Assembly: GCF_034670185.1 (NCBI RefSeq)
Contig: NZ_JAXMNY010000002.1
Location: 1-64,000 of the forward strand
Source: Nisaea sp.
GTDB taxonomy: Bacteria > Pseudomonadota > Alphaproteobacteria > Thalassobaculales > Thalassobaculaceae
Direction of reading: 5' to 3'
DNA length: 64,000 nucleotides
The notes beneath the pieces are model-generated. The model was not told where the DNA came from and searched no databases. It worked only from the letters and a program-made list of their open reading frames with translations. Each line of letters begins with the position of its first letter. Position 1 is the first letter of the stretch. Shown here in pieces: positions 52,752 to 59,993 of the stretch. Both the position numbers and the translations under genes were made by a program.

Positions 52752-53531
52752 CTAGATAGCCATCCAGCCGCCGTCGAGTGTCAGCGCGGTACCGGTCATA
52801 TTGTCGGCGGCACTGCTACACAAGAACAGAGCGGCACCCGCAAGCTGCTCGACCGTAGTGAACCTTCCAGACGGCTGCTGGTCGATCAGCAGGTCATAGG
52901 TTGCCTGCTCGATACTGGTTCCGTCCCTTTTCGCCCGATCTTCAATCTGCACTTCGACCAGCGGTGTTTTCACCCAGCCGGGGCAGATCGCATTACAGGT
53001 CACACCTGTCTGGGCGTTCTCCAGGCCGATCACCTTGGTCAGGCCGACGACACCGTGCTTGGCCGCCACATAGGCCGACTTGCGGACCGACCCGCCCAGT
53101 CCCGCATTGGACGCTATATTGACGATACGCCCCCAGCCGCGCCGCTTCATGCCAGGCAGGGCCGCGCGCGTCGCATGAAACGGAGCCGAAAGGTTGATCG
53201 CGATCAGTGCGTCCCAGCGCTCGACCGGGAAGGCCTCAATCACTTCGGTGTACTGCACCCCGGCATTGTTCACGAGGATATCGACGGCGCCGAACTGGCC
53301 CTCGGCCGTCCGGACCAGATCTTCGATCTCATCCGGGATGCTCATATCCGCGCCATGGTAGATCACCGGAACACCATGCTCCGCTGCCAGGGCCGCGCGT
53401 CGCTTCTCGATCTCCGCCGCATCGCCCAGTCCGTTCAGCACGATATTCGCACCCTCGGTGGCGAACCCTTCGGCCAATGCCGCGCCGATCCCGCTGGTCG
53501 AACCGGTTACGAGAACTGTCTTGCCTTTCAC
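52752..53531 (-). CDS. 3-hydroxybutyrate dehydrogenase-like SDR, divergent copy
   Basis: 259 residues of the classical SDR fold: TGSTSGIG cofactor loop, NNAGVQ, catalytic Ser141-Tyr154-Lys158 and WVKTPLVEVQIE. It is closely similar to the next gene upstream. However, the 3-hydroxybutyrate dehydrogenase substrate-site His (His143 in the paralog, within SAH) is Ala143 here (SNA), and LVAS is LGGS, so substrate preference has probably changed. The 69-base spacer and same direction suggest co-transcription with its paralog. Confidence 0.8.
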   Translation of the reverse strand: MKGKTVLVTGSTSGIGAALAEGFATEGANIVLNGLGDAAEIEKRRAALAAEHGVPVIYHGADMSIPDEIEDLVRTAEGQFGAVDILVNNAGVQYTEVIEAFPVERWDALIAINLSAPFHATRAALPGMKRRGWGRIVNIASNAGLGGSVRKSAYVAAKHGVVGLTKVIGLENAQTGVTCNAICPGWVKTPLVEVQIEDRAKRDGTSIEQATYDLLIDQQPSGRFTTVEQLAGAALFLCSSAADNMTGTALTLDGGWMAI

Positions 53532-53600
53532 AGAGGCCCTTTCGATTAGCAGAGCGATATCAAGCGAATATCGGCAGTGGGAGCGAAGCCGGAGAAGACG

Positions 53601-54380
53601 TTACTGGGCCGTCCAGCCGCCATCGAGCGTGACAGTCGTGCCCGTCATGTTGCTGGCGGCATCGCCGCACAGGAACACGGCGGCTCCCGCAAGCTGCTCG
53701 ACCGTGGTGAACTGTCCGGAAGGCTGTTTTTCCAGCAGCAGCGCCTGGGTCTCGTCCTCGACACTGGTACCGTTAGCCTTGGCCCGCGCCTCGATCTGAG
53801 CGACGACCAGCGGCGTTTTCACCCAGCCGGGGCAGATCGCGTTGCAGGTCACTCCGCTCTGGGCGTTTTCCAGAGCGGCAACCTTGGTCAATCCGACAAT
53901 GCCGTGCTTCGCGGCCACATAAGCCGATTTGTTCACCGAGGCGACAAGGCCATGTGCCGAGGCCACATTGATGATCCGGCCCCAGCCGCGCGTCTTCATC
54001 CCCGGCAGAACGGCCCGCATGCCGTGGAAGGCGGCTGAAAGATTGATGGCGATCACAGCATTCCACTTGTCCACCGGGAAATCCTCGATGGGAGCGGTAT
54101 GCTGGATGCCGGCATTGTTCACGAGGATATCGACGGAACCGAACTGCCCTTCGGCTGTCCGGATCAGATCCTCGATCTCCTCCGGCCTGGTCATGTCGGC
54201 GCCATGGTAGATCACCTGAACGCCATGTGCCGCTCCCAGAGCAGCGCGTCCTTTCTCGATCTCCGCCGCATCGCCCAGGCCATTAATCACGATGTTCGCG
54301 CCTTCGGCAGCGAATGCCGCCGCCATGGCCGCGCCGATGCCGCTGGTCGATCCAGTGACGACTGCCGTCTTGCCCTTCAT
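53601..54380 (-). CDS. bdhA: 3-Hydroxybutyrate dehydrogenase
   Basis: 259 residues. Oxidises (R)-3-hydroxybutyrate to acetoacetate with NAD+ in polyhydroxybutyrate turnover. It shows TGSTSGIG, NNAGIQH with Gln93, Ser141-Ala142-His143, Lys151, Tyr154 and Lys158, then CPGWVKTPLVVAQIE, which are the BDH catalytic and carboxylate-binding residues. The start at 54380 (MKGKTAVV) matches the paralog; an upstream ATG at 54404 is less likely. It is upstream of the divergent copy. Confidence 0.85.
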   Translation of the reverse strand: MKGKTAVVTGSTSGIGAAMAAAFAAEGANIVINGLGDAAEIEKGRAALGAAHGVQVIYHGADMTRPEEIEDLIRTAEGQFGSVDILVNNAGIQHTAPIEDFPVDKWNAVIAINLSAAFHGMRAVLPGMKTRGWGRIINVASAHGLVASVNKSAYVAAKHGIVGLTKVAALENAQSGVTCNAICPGWVKTPLVVAQIEARAKANGTSVEDETQALLLEKQPSGQFTTVEQLAGAAVFLCGDAASNMTGTTVTLDGGWTAQ

Positions 54381-54466
54381 GCCCTTGTCCCCGTATCCGT
54401 CCATTTTTGTCTATCTCGTGCGATACAGAGAATAATGCTGCACCGCAAGGTTCGGCAGGCCGCCGC

Positions 54467-54649
54467 CTAACGCTTGAAAAGAGATTCCGCCGCCGAGGAG
54501 ACAGACTGCTTTTCGGCTATCATCGCTTCCGCGCGACTTATTTCCGTCTTCATGTTCTCGATATAGAGCTCAAGGTCCTCGATATTCCAGGTCGAAAGAT
54601 CGACCGGCTTGCGGGTTACGTTCTTCGGCTCCAGATCCTCGAATGTCAT
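54467..54649 (-). CDS. DUF1192 small protein
   Basis: 60 residues: MTFEDLEPKNVTRKPVDLSTWNIEDLELYIENMKTEI..., then a coiled helix ending in SLFKR. This is the DUF1192 pattern, an alphaproteobacterial family of unknown role that lies near cell-cycle genes. GGGAGAAGGG precedes the ATG at 54649. It is divergent from trcR with about 190 bases of shared promoter region. Confidence 0.82.
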   Translation of the reverse strand: MTFEDLEPKNVTRKPVDLSTWNIEDLELYIENMKTEISRAEAMIAEKQSVSSAAESLFKR

Positions 54650-54837
54650 CAGCCCTTCTCCCGTTATCCGGTTTCGCCTCGATCCGTGTTCAAGCATCGC
54701 ACATTTGACGAAGACTATGATTGGATCGTTCCGTATCTTGCTCTATATAACCATCATTCAGAACATTTCAGACAACCAAGAAAGAACGGATCCGTATTCC
54801 TTAAGGCATACGGATAACGCGCTTCAAAGGAGATATC

Positions 54838-55404
54838 ATGGCGAATCCGCTGATGCCGAAAGCGACGGCCGTCTGGCTGATCGACAATACGGCGTTGTCG
54901 TTCGAACAGATCGCCGATTTTTGCGGCTTGCACCCCCTCGAAGTTCAGGCCATCGCCGACGGCGAGGTCAGCTCCGGAATCCAGGGCATTGATCCTCTGC
55001 AGAACGGCCAGGTGGCCCGTAGCGAGATCGACAAGGCCGAGGCCGACACGTCCTACCGGATGAAAATTCTGGTCAGCACGCTGCCGCAACCGAAAGCCCG
55101 TTCCAAGGGACCGAAATACGTCCCGGTATCCAAGCGCGGCGACAAGCCGGACGCGATCGCCTGGCTGGTCAAGCACCATCCGGAACTTAAGGATGCCCAG
55201 GTCGCGAAACTGGTCGGCACGACCAAGGACACGATCGACAAAGTGCGCGATCGCACGCACTGGAATTCCCAGAACATCACGGCACGCCATCCGGTCCTGC
55301 TCGGCCTCTGCTCGCAGATCGATCTGGATCAGGCAGTGACCAAAGCCGGCGGTACTGTTGCCCCGCCGGAAGCCCAACTCGAATCGATCTCCGAAGTACC
55401 CTGA
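54838..55404 (+). CDS. trcR: TrcR-type cell-cycle transcriptional regulator (DUF1013)
   Basis: 188 residues. N-terminal helix-turn-helix-like part (PKATAVWLIDNTALSFEQIADFCGLHPLEVQAIADGEV), central SKGPKYVPVSKRGDKPDAIAWLVKHHPEL and a second HTH-like segment (DAQVAKLVGTTKDTIDKVRDRTHWN) identify the DUF1013/TrcR family, alphaproteobacterial regulators tied to cell-cycle transcription. AAAGGAG precedes the ATG. A strong terminator follows the stop. Confidence 0.88.
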   Translation: MANPLMPKATAVWLIDNTALSFEQIADFCGLHPLEVQAIADGEVSSGIQGIDPLQNGQVARSEIDKAEADTSYRMKILVSTLPQPKARSKGPKYVPVSKRGDKPDAIAWLVKHHPELKDAQVAKLVGTTKDTIDKVRDRTHWNSQNITARHPVLLGLCSQIDLDQAVTKAGGTVAPPEAQLESISEVP

Positions 55405-55427
55405 CGCTTCGGATCACAGAAATATTA

Positions 55428-55456
55428 AACGGCCGGTCATCTGACCGGCCGTTTTT
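55428..55456. terminator. Bidirectional terminator after trcR
   Basis: A 12-base perfect stem AACGGCCGGTCA (55428-55439) with TGACCGGCCGTT (55442-55453) and a two-base loop, followed by TTT rightward and preceded by ATTAAA. It suits termination of trcR and possibly of the convergent ferredoxin-like gene. Confidence 0.85.
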
Positions 55457-55471
55457 CGTTCCGCTCTATGT

Positions 55472-55510
55472 CAACTATTTGGGCCAACTATTTGGGCCAA
55501 CTATTTGGTG
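55472..55510. repeat. Three 13-base tandem repeats over a stop codon
   Basis: The unit CAACTATTTGGGC occurs at 55472-55484 and 55485-55497, with a third, slightly altered copy at 55498-55510. The third copy contains the stop codon (TAG, read leftward at 55503-55501) of the ferredoxin-like gene; the extra copies lie just beyond it. Confidence 0.9.
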
Positions 55511-56196
55511 CTTTGTTCCAGGGCACTTCCGTTAAACGCTGCCATGTGAAAAGCCAACTGCGCCGCCTCGTAGACATAGTCCCGGCCGACGGGACATGCG
55601 CGACGGGCGAGACATGAGCTTTCGAGACAGCGGCCGCCCTCAGGCGAGCGGAGATGGGAACGGCAGGCCTGCACGTCATAACCACTGTCCGAAAACGCCG
55701 TGACCGGACACGTCGTAAGGCATGGCCGATCGAGACAGCCATCGCATGGGTGACAGTCGTCCGCGCCGGGGTCTGCGCTCGCCGGCAACTCCAGAACCGC
55801 CGCGAACAACAATGCTCCCCGATATCCGTGCCAGAGACCGTAGACAGGATGGATCAGGATACCGATCGGGGACGGAAAAACCGGCTCGGCCCGCATCGCC
55901 CATTGCTGAAACGGCCGGTAGGGCGGGCCGTCGGACGGCAGCGCCACCTCAGCACCGAACTGTCGAGCCACGGCCCCCAGCACATCTCCGCTCCAGCGAT
56001 CCAGCGGGTCCGCACCCGCAGGCTTTTGTGCAGAAAAAGCCTCCCACATTCCCGGCCCCGCATTTCCGACGAGCAGAACGGTCCCGGCTGATTCGCCCCC
56101 CGCGAGCACTGTTTCCCTCGCATCTGGATGAAATCCGCCGCGCAACAACAGTCCATGGTGCGCAAGGGCGGCCGCGATCCTGTCACAGTCGGTCAT
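55501..56196 (-). CDS. QueG-like 4Fe-4S ferredoxin-type protein
   Basis: 231 residues. The N-terminal 120 residues resemble the QueG/reductive-dehalogenase-like fold. Then comes a double cluster motif, DDCHPCDGCLDRPCLTTCPVTAF near residues 143-165, with C177 and CLARRACPVG adding ligands. It probably carries one or two 4Fe-4S clusters. It is shorter than QueG (about 350 residues) and lacks its cobalamin-binding start, so it is not assigned to queuosine synthesis. GGAGG precedes the ATG. Confidence 0.72.
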   Translation of the reverse strand: MTDCDRIAAALAHHGLLLRGGFHPDARETVLAGGESAGTVLLVGNAGPGMWEAFSAQKPAGADPLDRWSGDVLGAVARQFGAEVALPSDGPPYRPFQQWAMRAEPVFPSPIGILIHPVYGLWHGYRGALLFAAVLELPASADPGADDCHPCDGCLDRPCLTTCPVTAFSDSGYDVQACRSHLRSPEGGRCLESSCLARRACPVGRDYVYEAAQLAFHMAAFNGSALEQSTK

Positions 56197-56413
56197 CGGA
56201 TCCTCCTTCGCCCCCTCAAAGCCCCGCTGGAAATCGCCTATTCCCGACCCAGTGTCCCGCTGCCGACATAGCTAGAGCCAGAGCCACTCGAAAACATATA
56301 CCTACACCTTATTTTCGTTGCTCCGGGGCACCGACTTGGCTTTATCCTTTTCACGACAGAATCACGGGACTGGAAAAAAACCAAAACCCGTTCGGTGGAG
56401 AGTATGGCCAAAT

Positions 56414-57415
56414 ATGTTCGACGACCCAAATGACGTCCCGCTCACTGTCGACTTCTTTCTTACGCCGAACTTTTCGCTGCTTCCCTTTACTGCGGCCGTA
56501 GAGCCCCTGCGCTCGGCCAACCGCATGGCGGGAAAGACGCTGTATCACTGGCGCGTACTGAGCGAGGACGGCAAGCCCGTGCAGGCCAGCAACGGTGTCG
56601 AGGTGAATACCGTCGGAACCCTCTATGACCTGACCAGTTCGGACGCCGTCATCGTCGCCGCCGGCATCGATGCCCAGCACTACAAGAACGACCGGGTGTT
56701 CGGCGCCCTGCGCCGGCTGTCCCGTCAGGGCGCGGCTATCGGTTCGGTCTGCACTGGTGCCCATGTTCTGGCCCGGGCCGGCCTGCTGGAAGACCGGCGC
56801 TGTACCATTCACTGGGAAAATCTCGGCGGCTTCACAGAAGAATTCCCCGAGATCGAGGTCACATCGGACCTGTTCGAAATCGACAGGGATCGTTTCACCT
56901 GCTCCGGCGGAACCGCCGCCCTCGACATGATGCTGCATCTGATTGCCAAGCAGCACGGCTTCAAGCTGGCAAACGAGGTCTCTGAGCAATTCATCCACGA
57001 CCGCATCCGCGAGCCGCATGATCATCAACGGATGGAGCTGCGTGCCCGCCTTGGTGTCAGCCATCCAAAACTGATCAACGTGATCGCCGAGATGGAAGCC
57101 AATCTCGAAGAGCCGCTGAGCCAGACCGCGCTGGCGGACAAGGCTGGGCTCTCAACCCGGCAGCTCGAACGGCTGTTCCGGAAATACCTATCGAGCACGC
57201 CGACACGCTATTACCTCAATCTCCGCCTGCAGCGCGCCCGCCAGCTGCTGGCCCAGACCAGCATGTCGATCCTGTCGGTCGCCCTCGCCTGCGGTTTCGT
57301 CTCCGCCAGCCACTTCTCGAAATGCTATCGGGAGTGTTTCGGACGGACACCCCGTGCGGAACGCGCGGTCCGGCATGATGCGCCGACACTGGTGATGCAG
57401 AAGCTCGCAGGCTGA
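56414..57415 (+). CDS. GlxA-family AraC-type transcriptional regulator
   Basis: 333 residues. An N-terminal DJ-1/PfpI-like (class I amidotransferase-fold) domain with VCTGAHVLARAGLL and RRCTIHWENLGGF, and a C-terminal AraC helix-turn-helix pair (LSQTALADKAGLSTRQLERLFRKYL and SILSVALACGFVSASHFSKCYRECFGRTP). This architecture is shared by GbdR, CdhR and other regulators of glycine betaine, carnitine and related methylated-amine catabolism. The target here is unknown; azlCD directly downstream is a candidate, and the corrinoid loci are a second. The start at 56414 fits the family N-terminus. Confidence 0.85.
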   Translation: MFDDPNDVPLTVDFFLTPNFSLLPFTAAVEPLRSANRMAGKTLYHWRVLSEDGKPVQASNGVEVNTVGTLYDLTSSDAVIVAAGIDAQHYKNDRVFGALRRLSRQGAAIGSVCTGAHVLARAGLLEDRRCTIHWENLGGFTEEFPEIEVTSDLFEIDRDRFTCSGGTAALDMMLHLIAKQHGFKLANEVSEQFIHDRIREPHDHQRMELRARLGVSHPKLINVIAEMEANLEEPLSQTALADKAGLSTRQLERLFRKYLSSTPTRYYLNLRLQRARQLLAQTSMSILSVALACGFVSASHFSKCYRECFGRTPRAERAVRHDAPTLVMQKLAG

Positions 57416-57514
57416 CCTCCACACGTTACCGCGCCTAATTGCATCGCAACAAAATCTCGTTTGACCTCGTCCGCTGCCGGACGCACATCTAGCCGGCACC
57501 TGACGGGATTTACG

Positions 57515-58195
57515 ATGACGACGTTTACTTCGACCGGCATGCGCAAGGGCGCATTTATGATCTGGCCTATTGCTGTCAGCGGCTTCTTCTTTGCCGTCGC
57601 GGTCGGCGTGATCAGCCGCAATGTGGGAATGAGCTGGCTGGAAGCCGTCACCATGAGCGGCTTCGTGTTCGCCGGTGCATCCCAGGTTGCTATCGTCAAC
57701 CTCTGGCAGGACCCACTGCCGCTTCTGATCATCGCCATCACCACACTCGGCATCAATTCCCGCATGCTGCTGATGGGTGCCTCGATCAGGGAATGGTTCG
57801 AGCCGCTCCCCCGGCACCTCACCTGGATCAGCCTCTTCTTCCTGACCGATGCGAACTGGGCCGTCGCCATCTCAGAGCGCCGAAAAGGCGCGACCGATGC
57901 CGGAATTCTGCTCGGCTCCGGCATCGTGCTCTGGTTCAGCTGGGTGTTCGGCACCGGGCTCGGCCATGCTCTCGGCGCCGCGCTGGACCCGAAGGCCCTC
58001 GCCTTTGACGTGCTGCTACCAGCCTTTTTCGTCATCATGATCAAGCCCATCTGGACCGGTCGAAAACAGATCCTTCCCTGGGCCGTGGCCGCCGCCGGCG
58101 CCATTCTCGCCAATGAGTACGTCCCGGGCGAAGCCCATGTGGTGATCGGCGGTATTGCCGGATCTCTGGTTGGAGGACTGCTCCGTGAACGCTGA
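57515..58195 (+). CDS. azlC: AzlC-type branched-chain amino-acid exporter, large subunit
   Basis: 226 residues, six or so membrane helices, with AFMIWPIAVSGFFFAVAVGV, GFVFAGASQVAIV and TTLGINSRMLLMGASI as family motifs. It forms an exporter of branched-chain amino acids or analogues with AzlD, which overlaps by 11 bases. The start at 57515 has a weak ribosome site; the longer TTG frame is rejected. Confidence 0.88.
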   Translation: MTTFTSTGMRKGAFMIWPIAVSGFFFAVAVGVISRNVGMSWLEAVTMSGFVFAGASQVAIVNLWQDPLPLLIIAITTLGINSRMLLMGASIREWFEPLPRHLTWISLFFLTDANWAVAISERRKGATDAGILLGSGIVLWFSWVFGTGLGHALGAALDPKALAFDVLLPAFFVIMIKPIWTGRKQILPWAVAAAGAILANEYVPGEAHVVIGGIAGSLVGGLLRER

Positions 58196-58514
58196 GTTCC
58201 TCGCCCCCTATCTTGCGTTCGACTGGACCGCGATGCTCGCCATCCTGCTGATGGGCCTGGTGACCTATTTCACCCGGATCGGCGGCTTCCTGATGATGCG
58301 CTGGGTTCCGGAAGGCGGGTTCGTATCCCGCTGGCTTGCCGCCATACCCGGCGCCGTTCTGGTGGCAATCCTGGCGCCGACGATCTGGCATACAGGCTGG
58401 CTCGAGCGCGCAGCGCTCGTCATCGTCGCCGCCCTCTCGCTCCTCGGCGCCAACCCGCTCGTCGCCGTTGTCGTCGGCACTGCGAGCGTCGCCGCGGGCC
58501 GCGCCCTGTTCTGA
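58185..58514 (+). CDS. azlD: AzlD-type exporter, small subunit
   Basis: 109 residues with four short membrane segments: MLAILLMGLVTYFTRIGGFLMMR, AIPGAVLVAILAPTIW, ALVIVAALSLLGANPLVAVVVGTASV. The GTG start at 58185 overlaps azlC and has GGAGG upstream. The last 98 bases are repeated almost exactly 1417 bases downstream (see findings). Confidence 0.87.
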   Translation: MNAEFLAPYLAFDWTAMLAILLMGLVTYFTRIGGFLMMRWVPEGGFVSRWLAAIPGAVLVAILAPTIWHTGWLERAALVIVAALSLLGANPLVAVVVGTASVAAGRALF

Positions 58515-58516
58515 GC
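58419..58516 (+). repeat. Direct repeat A: 3' end of azlD
   Basis: 98 bases at the azlD 3' end, identical at 96 positions to 59836-59933. Differences are at 58428 (G, A in the copy) and 58513 (G of TGA, A in the copy, giving TAA). The repeat ends just beyond the stop. The copies bracket an unknown exported protein gene. Confidence 0.93.
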
Positions 58517-58595
58517 ACTCGCTTTCCAATTGGCACAACGTTTTCAGGATGATTTACTGACTGCAATCAAAAGATAAAAAAATGAGCATCAACAC

Positions 58596-59771
58596 ATGTG
58601 GAAAATGAACAAAAGTTTCCTGCGTGCCGTCGGCTTGGCCCTGTTTCTAATTGCCACTTCCTGCCCGACAGGGGCCCAAACATACCTGCTCTTCGCGCCC
58701 AAAAACCTTGCGCAGGCAAAGCTGTTGGACCAGCTGACCTACTATTATACCGTCCCCAAACAGCCTTCAATATCCGCACTTCTAGCGAACATAGAAGACT
58801 CGCAGATCCTGGAGACGGATTGGGAGAACGCCCAGTATCCAGTCGTCGGCTTTCTAAGCCAGGTCCTTGCGGCGAAACCTGAGCTCCTCGCAAAGGAAAT
58901 CAGCTCTCGATACAGCCCAAGACTGAAAAAAGTTATCCTCTTGGCGCTAATGACAGAGTTCCTCGACATCTATGCTCCGCCCGCCTACCAGCGGATCATC
59001 AACAAGATGCCGCTCGGCAAACGACCGCCACCTATCACCGCCATGGCCGTCAAGCACCCCAAACAGCTAGACATGCTTTGGGGCGCCCTGTTCGCAACCG
59101 GCGATCCGAAATTTTTCGGCGCTATATTTAAGGTTTATGAAGCCCCGAACGGGCCAACTGGCAATTCCAAGCTGAATGCAGCCCTCAAGAGAGTCATCGA
59201 ATGGGCGACGTGGAGCAACATGCAGCAACACACCATGGTCGAACGTCTGATTCGGGAGCGTATGGCTTCCGCAGCGCCCAATGTCGCCAAACGTTTACAG
59301 ACCATAGTCTCCCGTTTCGAAACCAGCCTGGAATCGCTAAATCTCGGCACGCGGGATGGTTTTTTCTCGGCGTCGGTCGCGCTAACGGATGCGTCGATTA
59401 TCGACGAACTGAAGAAGCCGTCCAGCAGCGGTATCCGCGTCGTGAGAAAGAGCCGATTCTCGCGCCGTGAAAGCATCTTCGTCCACATCGCCTTCAACGG
59501 CATGGAGGTCTCCGAGGATTATAAAGCAAACGTGACGTTCTCCGCCATCCTCCGACAGCCGGACGGACATGAGCAGACGCTTTACGAGAACCGCACGGCG
59601 ATCATCGGACCGGCGCCGGCGCGCTACAGCATCCTCTCGGCCCGAGACCTGAACCAATTCCGCCTCCCGGAAGATGCGCCGACTGGCGATTACCTGCTAC
59701 GAGTCAGTCTGAGCGATAATCTCTCCGGTAAAGACCTCGAACTTACGGCGAACTTCAAGCTCGTCGAATGA
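58596..59771 (+). CDS. Exported protein of unknown function between direct repeats
   Basis: 391 residues, not recognised. Signal peptide (AVGLALFLIATSCPTGAQ). Residues 30-230 are helical (AKLLDQLTYYYTVPKQP, LDMLWGALFATGDPKFFGAIFKVYEA). Residues 265-391 look beta-rich (IRVVRKSRF..., FVHIAFNGMEVSEDYKANVTFSAI, YLLRVSLSDNLSGKDLELTANFKL), suggesting a C-terminal sandwich. The ribosome site is weak; a second ATG at 58605 is possible. The gene lies between two copies of the azlD 3' end and is less GC-rich than its neighbours. Confidence 0.65.
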   Translation: MWKMNKSFLRAVGLALFLIATSCPTGAQTYLLFAPKNLAQAKLLDQLTYYYTVPKQPSISALLANIEDSQILETDWENAQYPVVGFLSQVLAAKPELLAKEISSRYSPRLKKVILLALMTEFLDIYAPPAYQRIINKMPLGKRPPPITAMAVKHPKQLDMLWGALFATGDPKFFGAIFKVYEAPNGPTGNSKLNAALKRVIEWATWSNMQQHTMVERLIRERMASAAPNVAKRLQTIVSRFETSLESLNLGTRDGFFSASVALTDASIIDELKKPSSSGIRVVRKSRFSRRESIFVHIAFNGMEVSEDYKANVTFSAILRQPDGHEQTLYENRTAIIGPAPARYSILSARDLNQFRLPEDAPTGDYLLRVSLSDNLSGKDLELTANFKLVE

Positions 59772-59835
59772 CTCGTATATGAAGAGCGGATCGGACCAAT
59801 GCACTGGTTGCCCCAGGCGGCTTCGTGTCGCCCTG

Positions 59836-59933
59836 GTCATCGTCACCGCCCTCTCGCTCCTCGGCGCCAACCCGCTCGTCGCCGTTGTCGTCGGCACTGC
59901 GAGCGTCGCCGCGGGCCGCGCCCTGTTCTAAGC
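59836..59933 (+). pseudogene. Duplicated azlD 3' fragment (direct repeat B)
   Basis: Encodes in frame VIVTALSLLGANPLVAVVVG... through TAA, the last 32 residues of an AzlD, with no start and no upstream body. Weaker resemblance continues for about 30 bases upstream (TGG...CAGGC...) before fading. It is a remnant or duplication product, not a gene. No transcription signal is evident. Confidence 0.85.
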
Positions 59934-59993
59934 GAACAGCCAAGATTGCCTTGCACCACATTGATCGGGCAAACTCCCGGTAACACGAATTGG

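Noticed and set aside
55501..56196. Epoxyqueuosine reductase QueG
   Set aside because: It is much shorter than QueG and lacks the N-terminal cobalamin-binding part; only the iron-sulfur motif is shared.
58419..59933. Insertion sequence or transposon
   Set aside because: Direct repeats exist, but there is no transposase or integrase and no terminal inverted repeat was noticed; integration by a lost enzyme remains only a hypothesis.
59799..59993. N-terminal extension of the degenerate EAL gene
   Set aside because: The extension translates the azlD repeat in a wrong frame, giving an Arg/Pro-rich nonsense leader.
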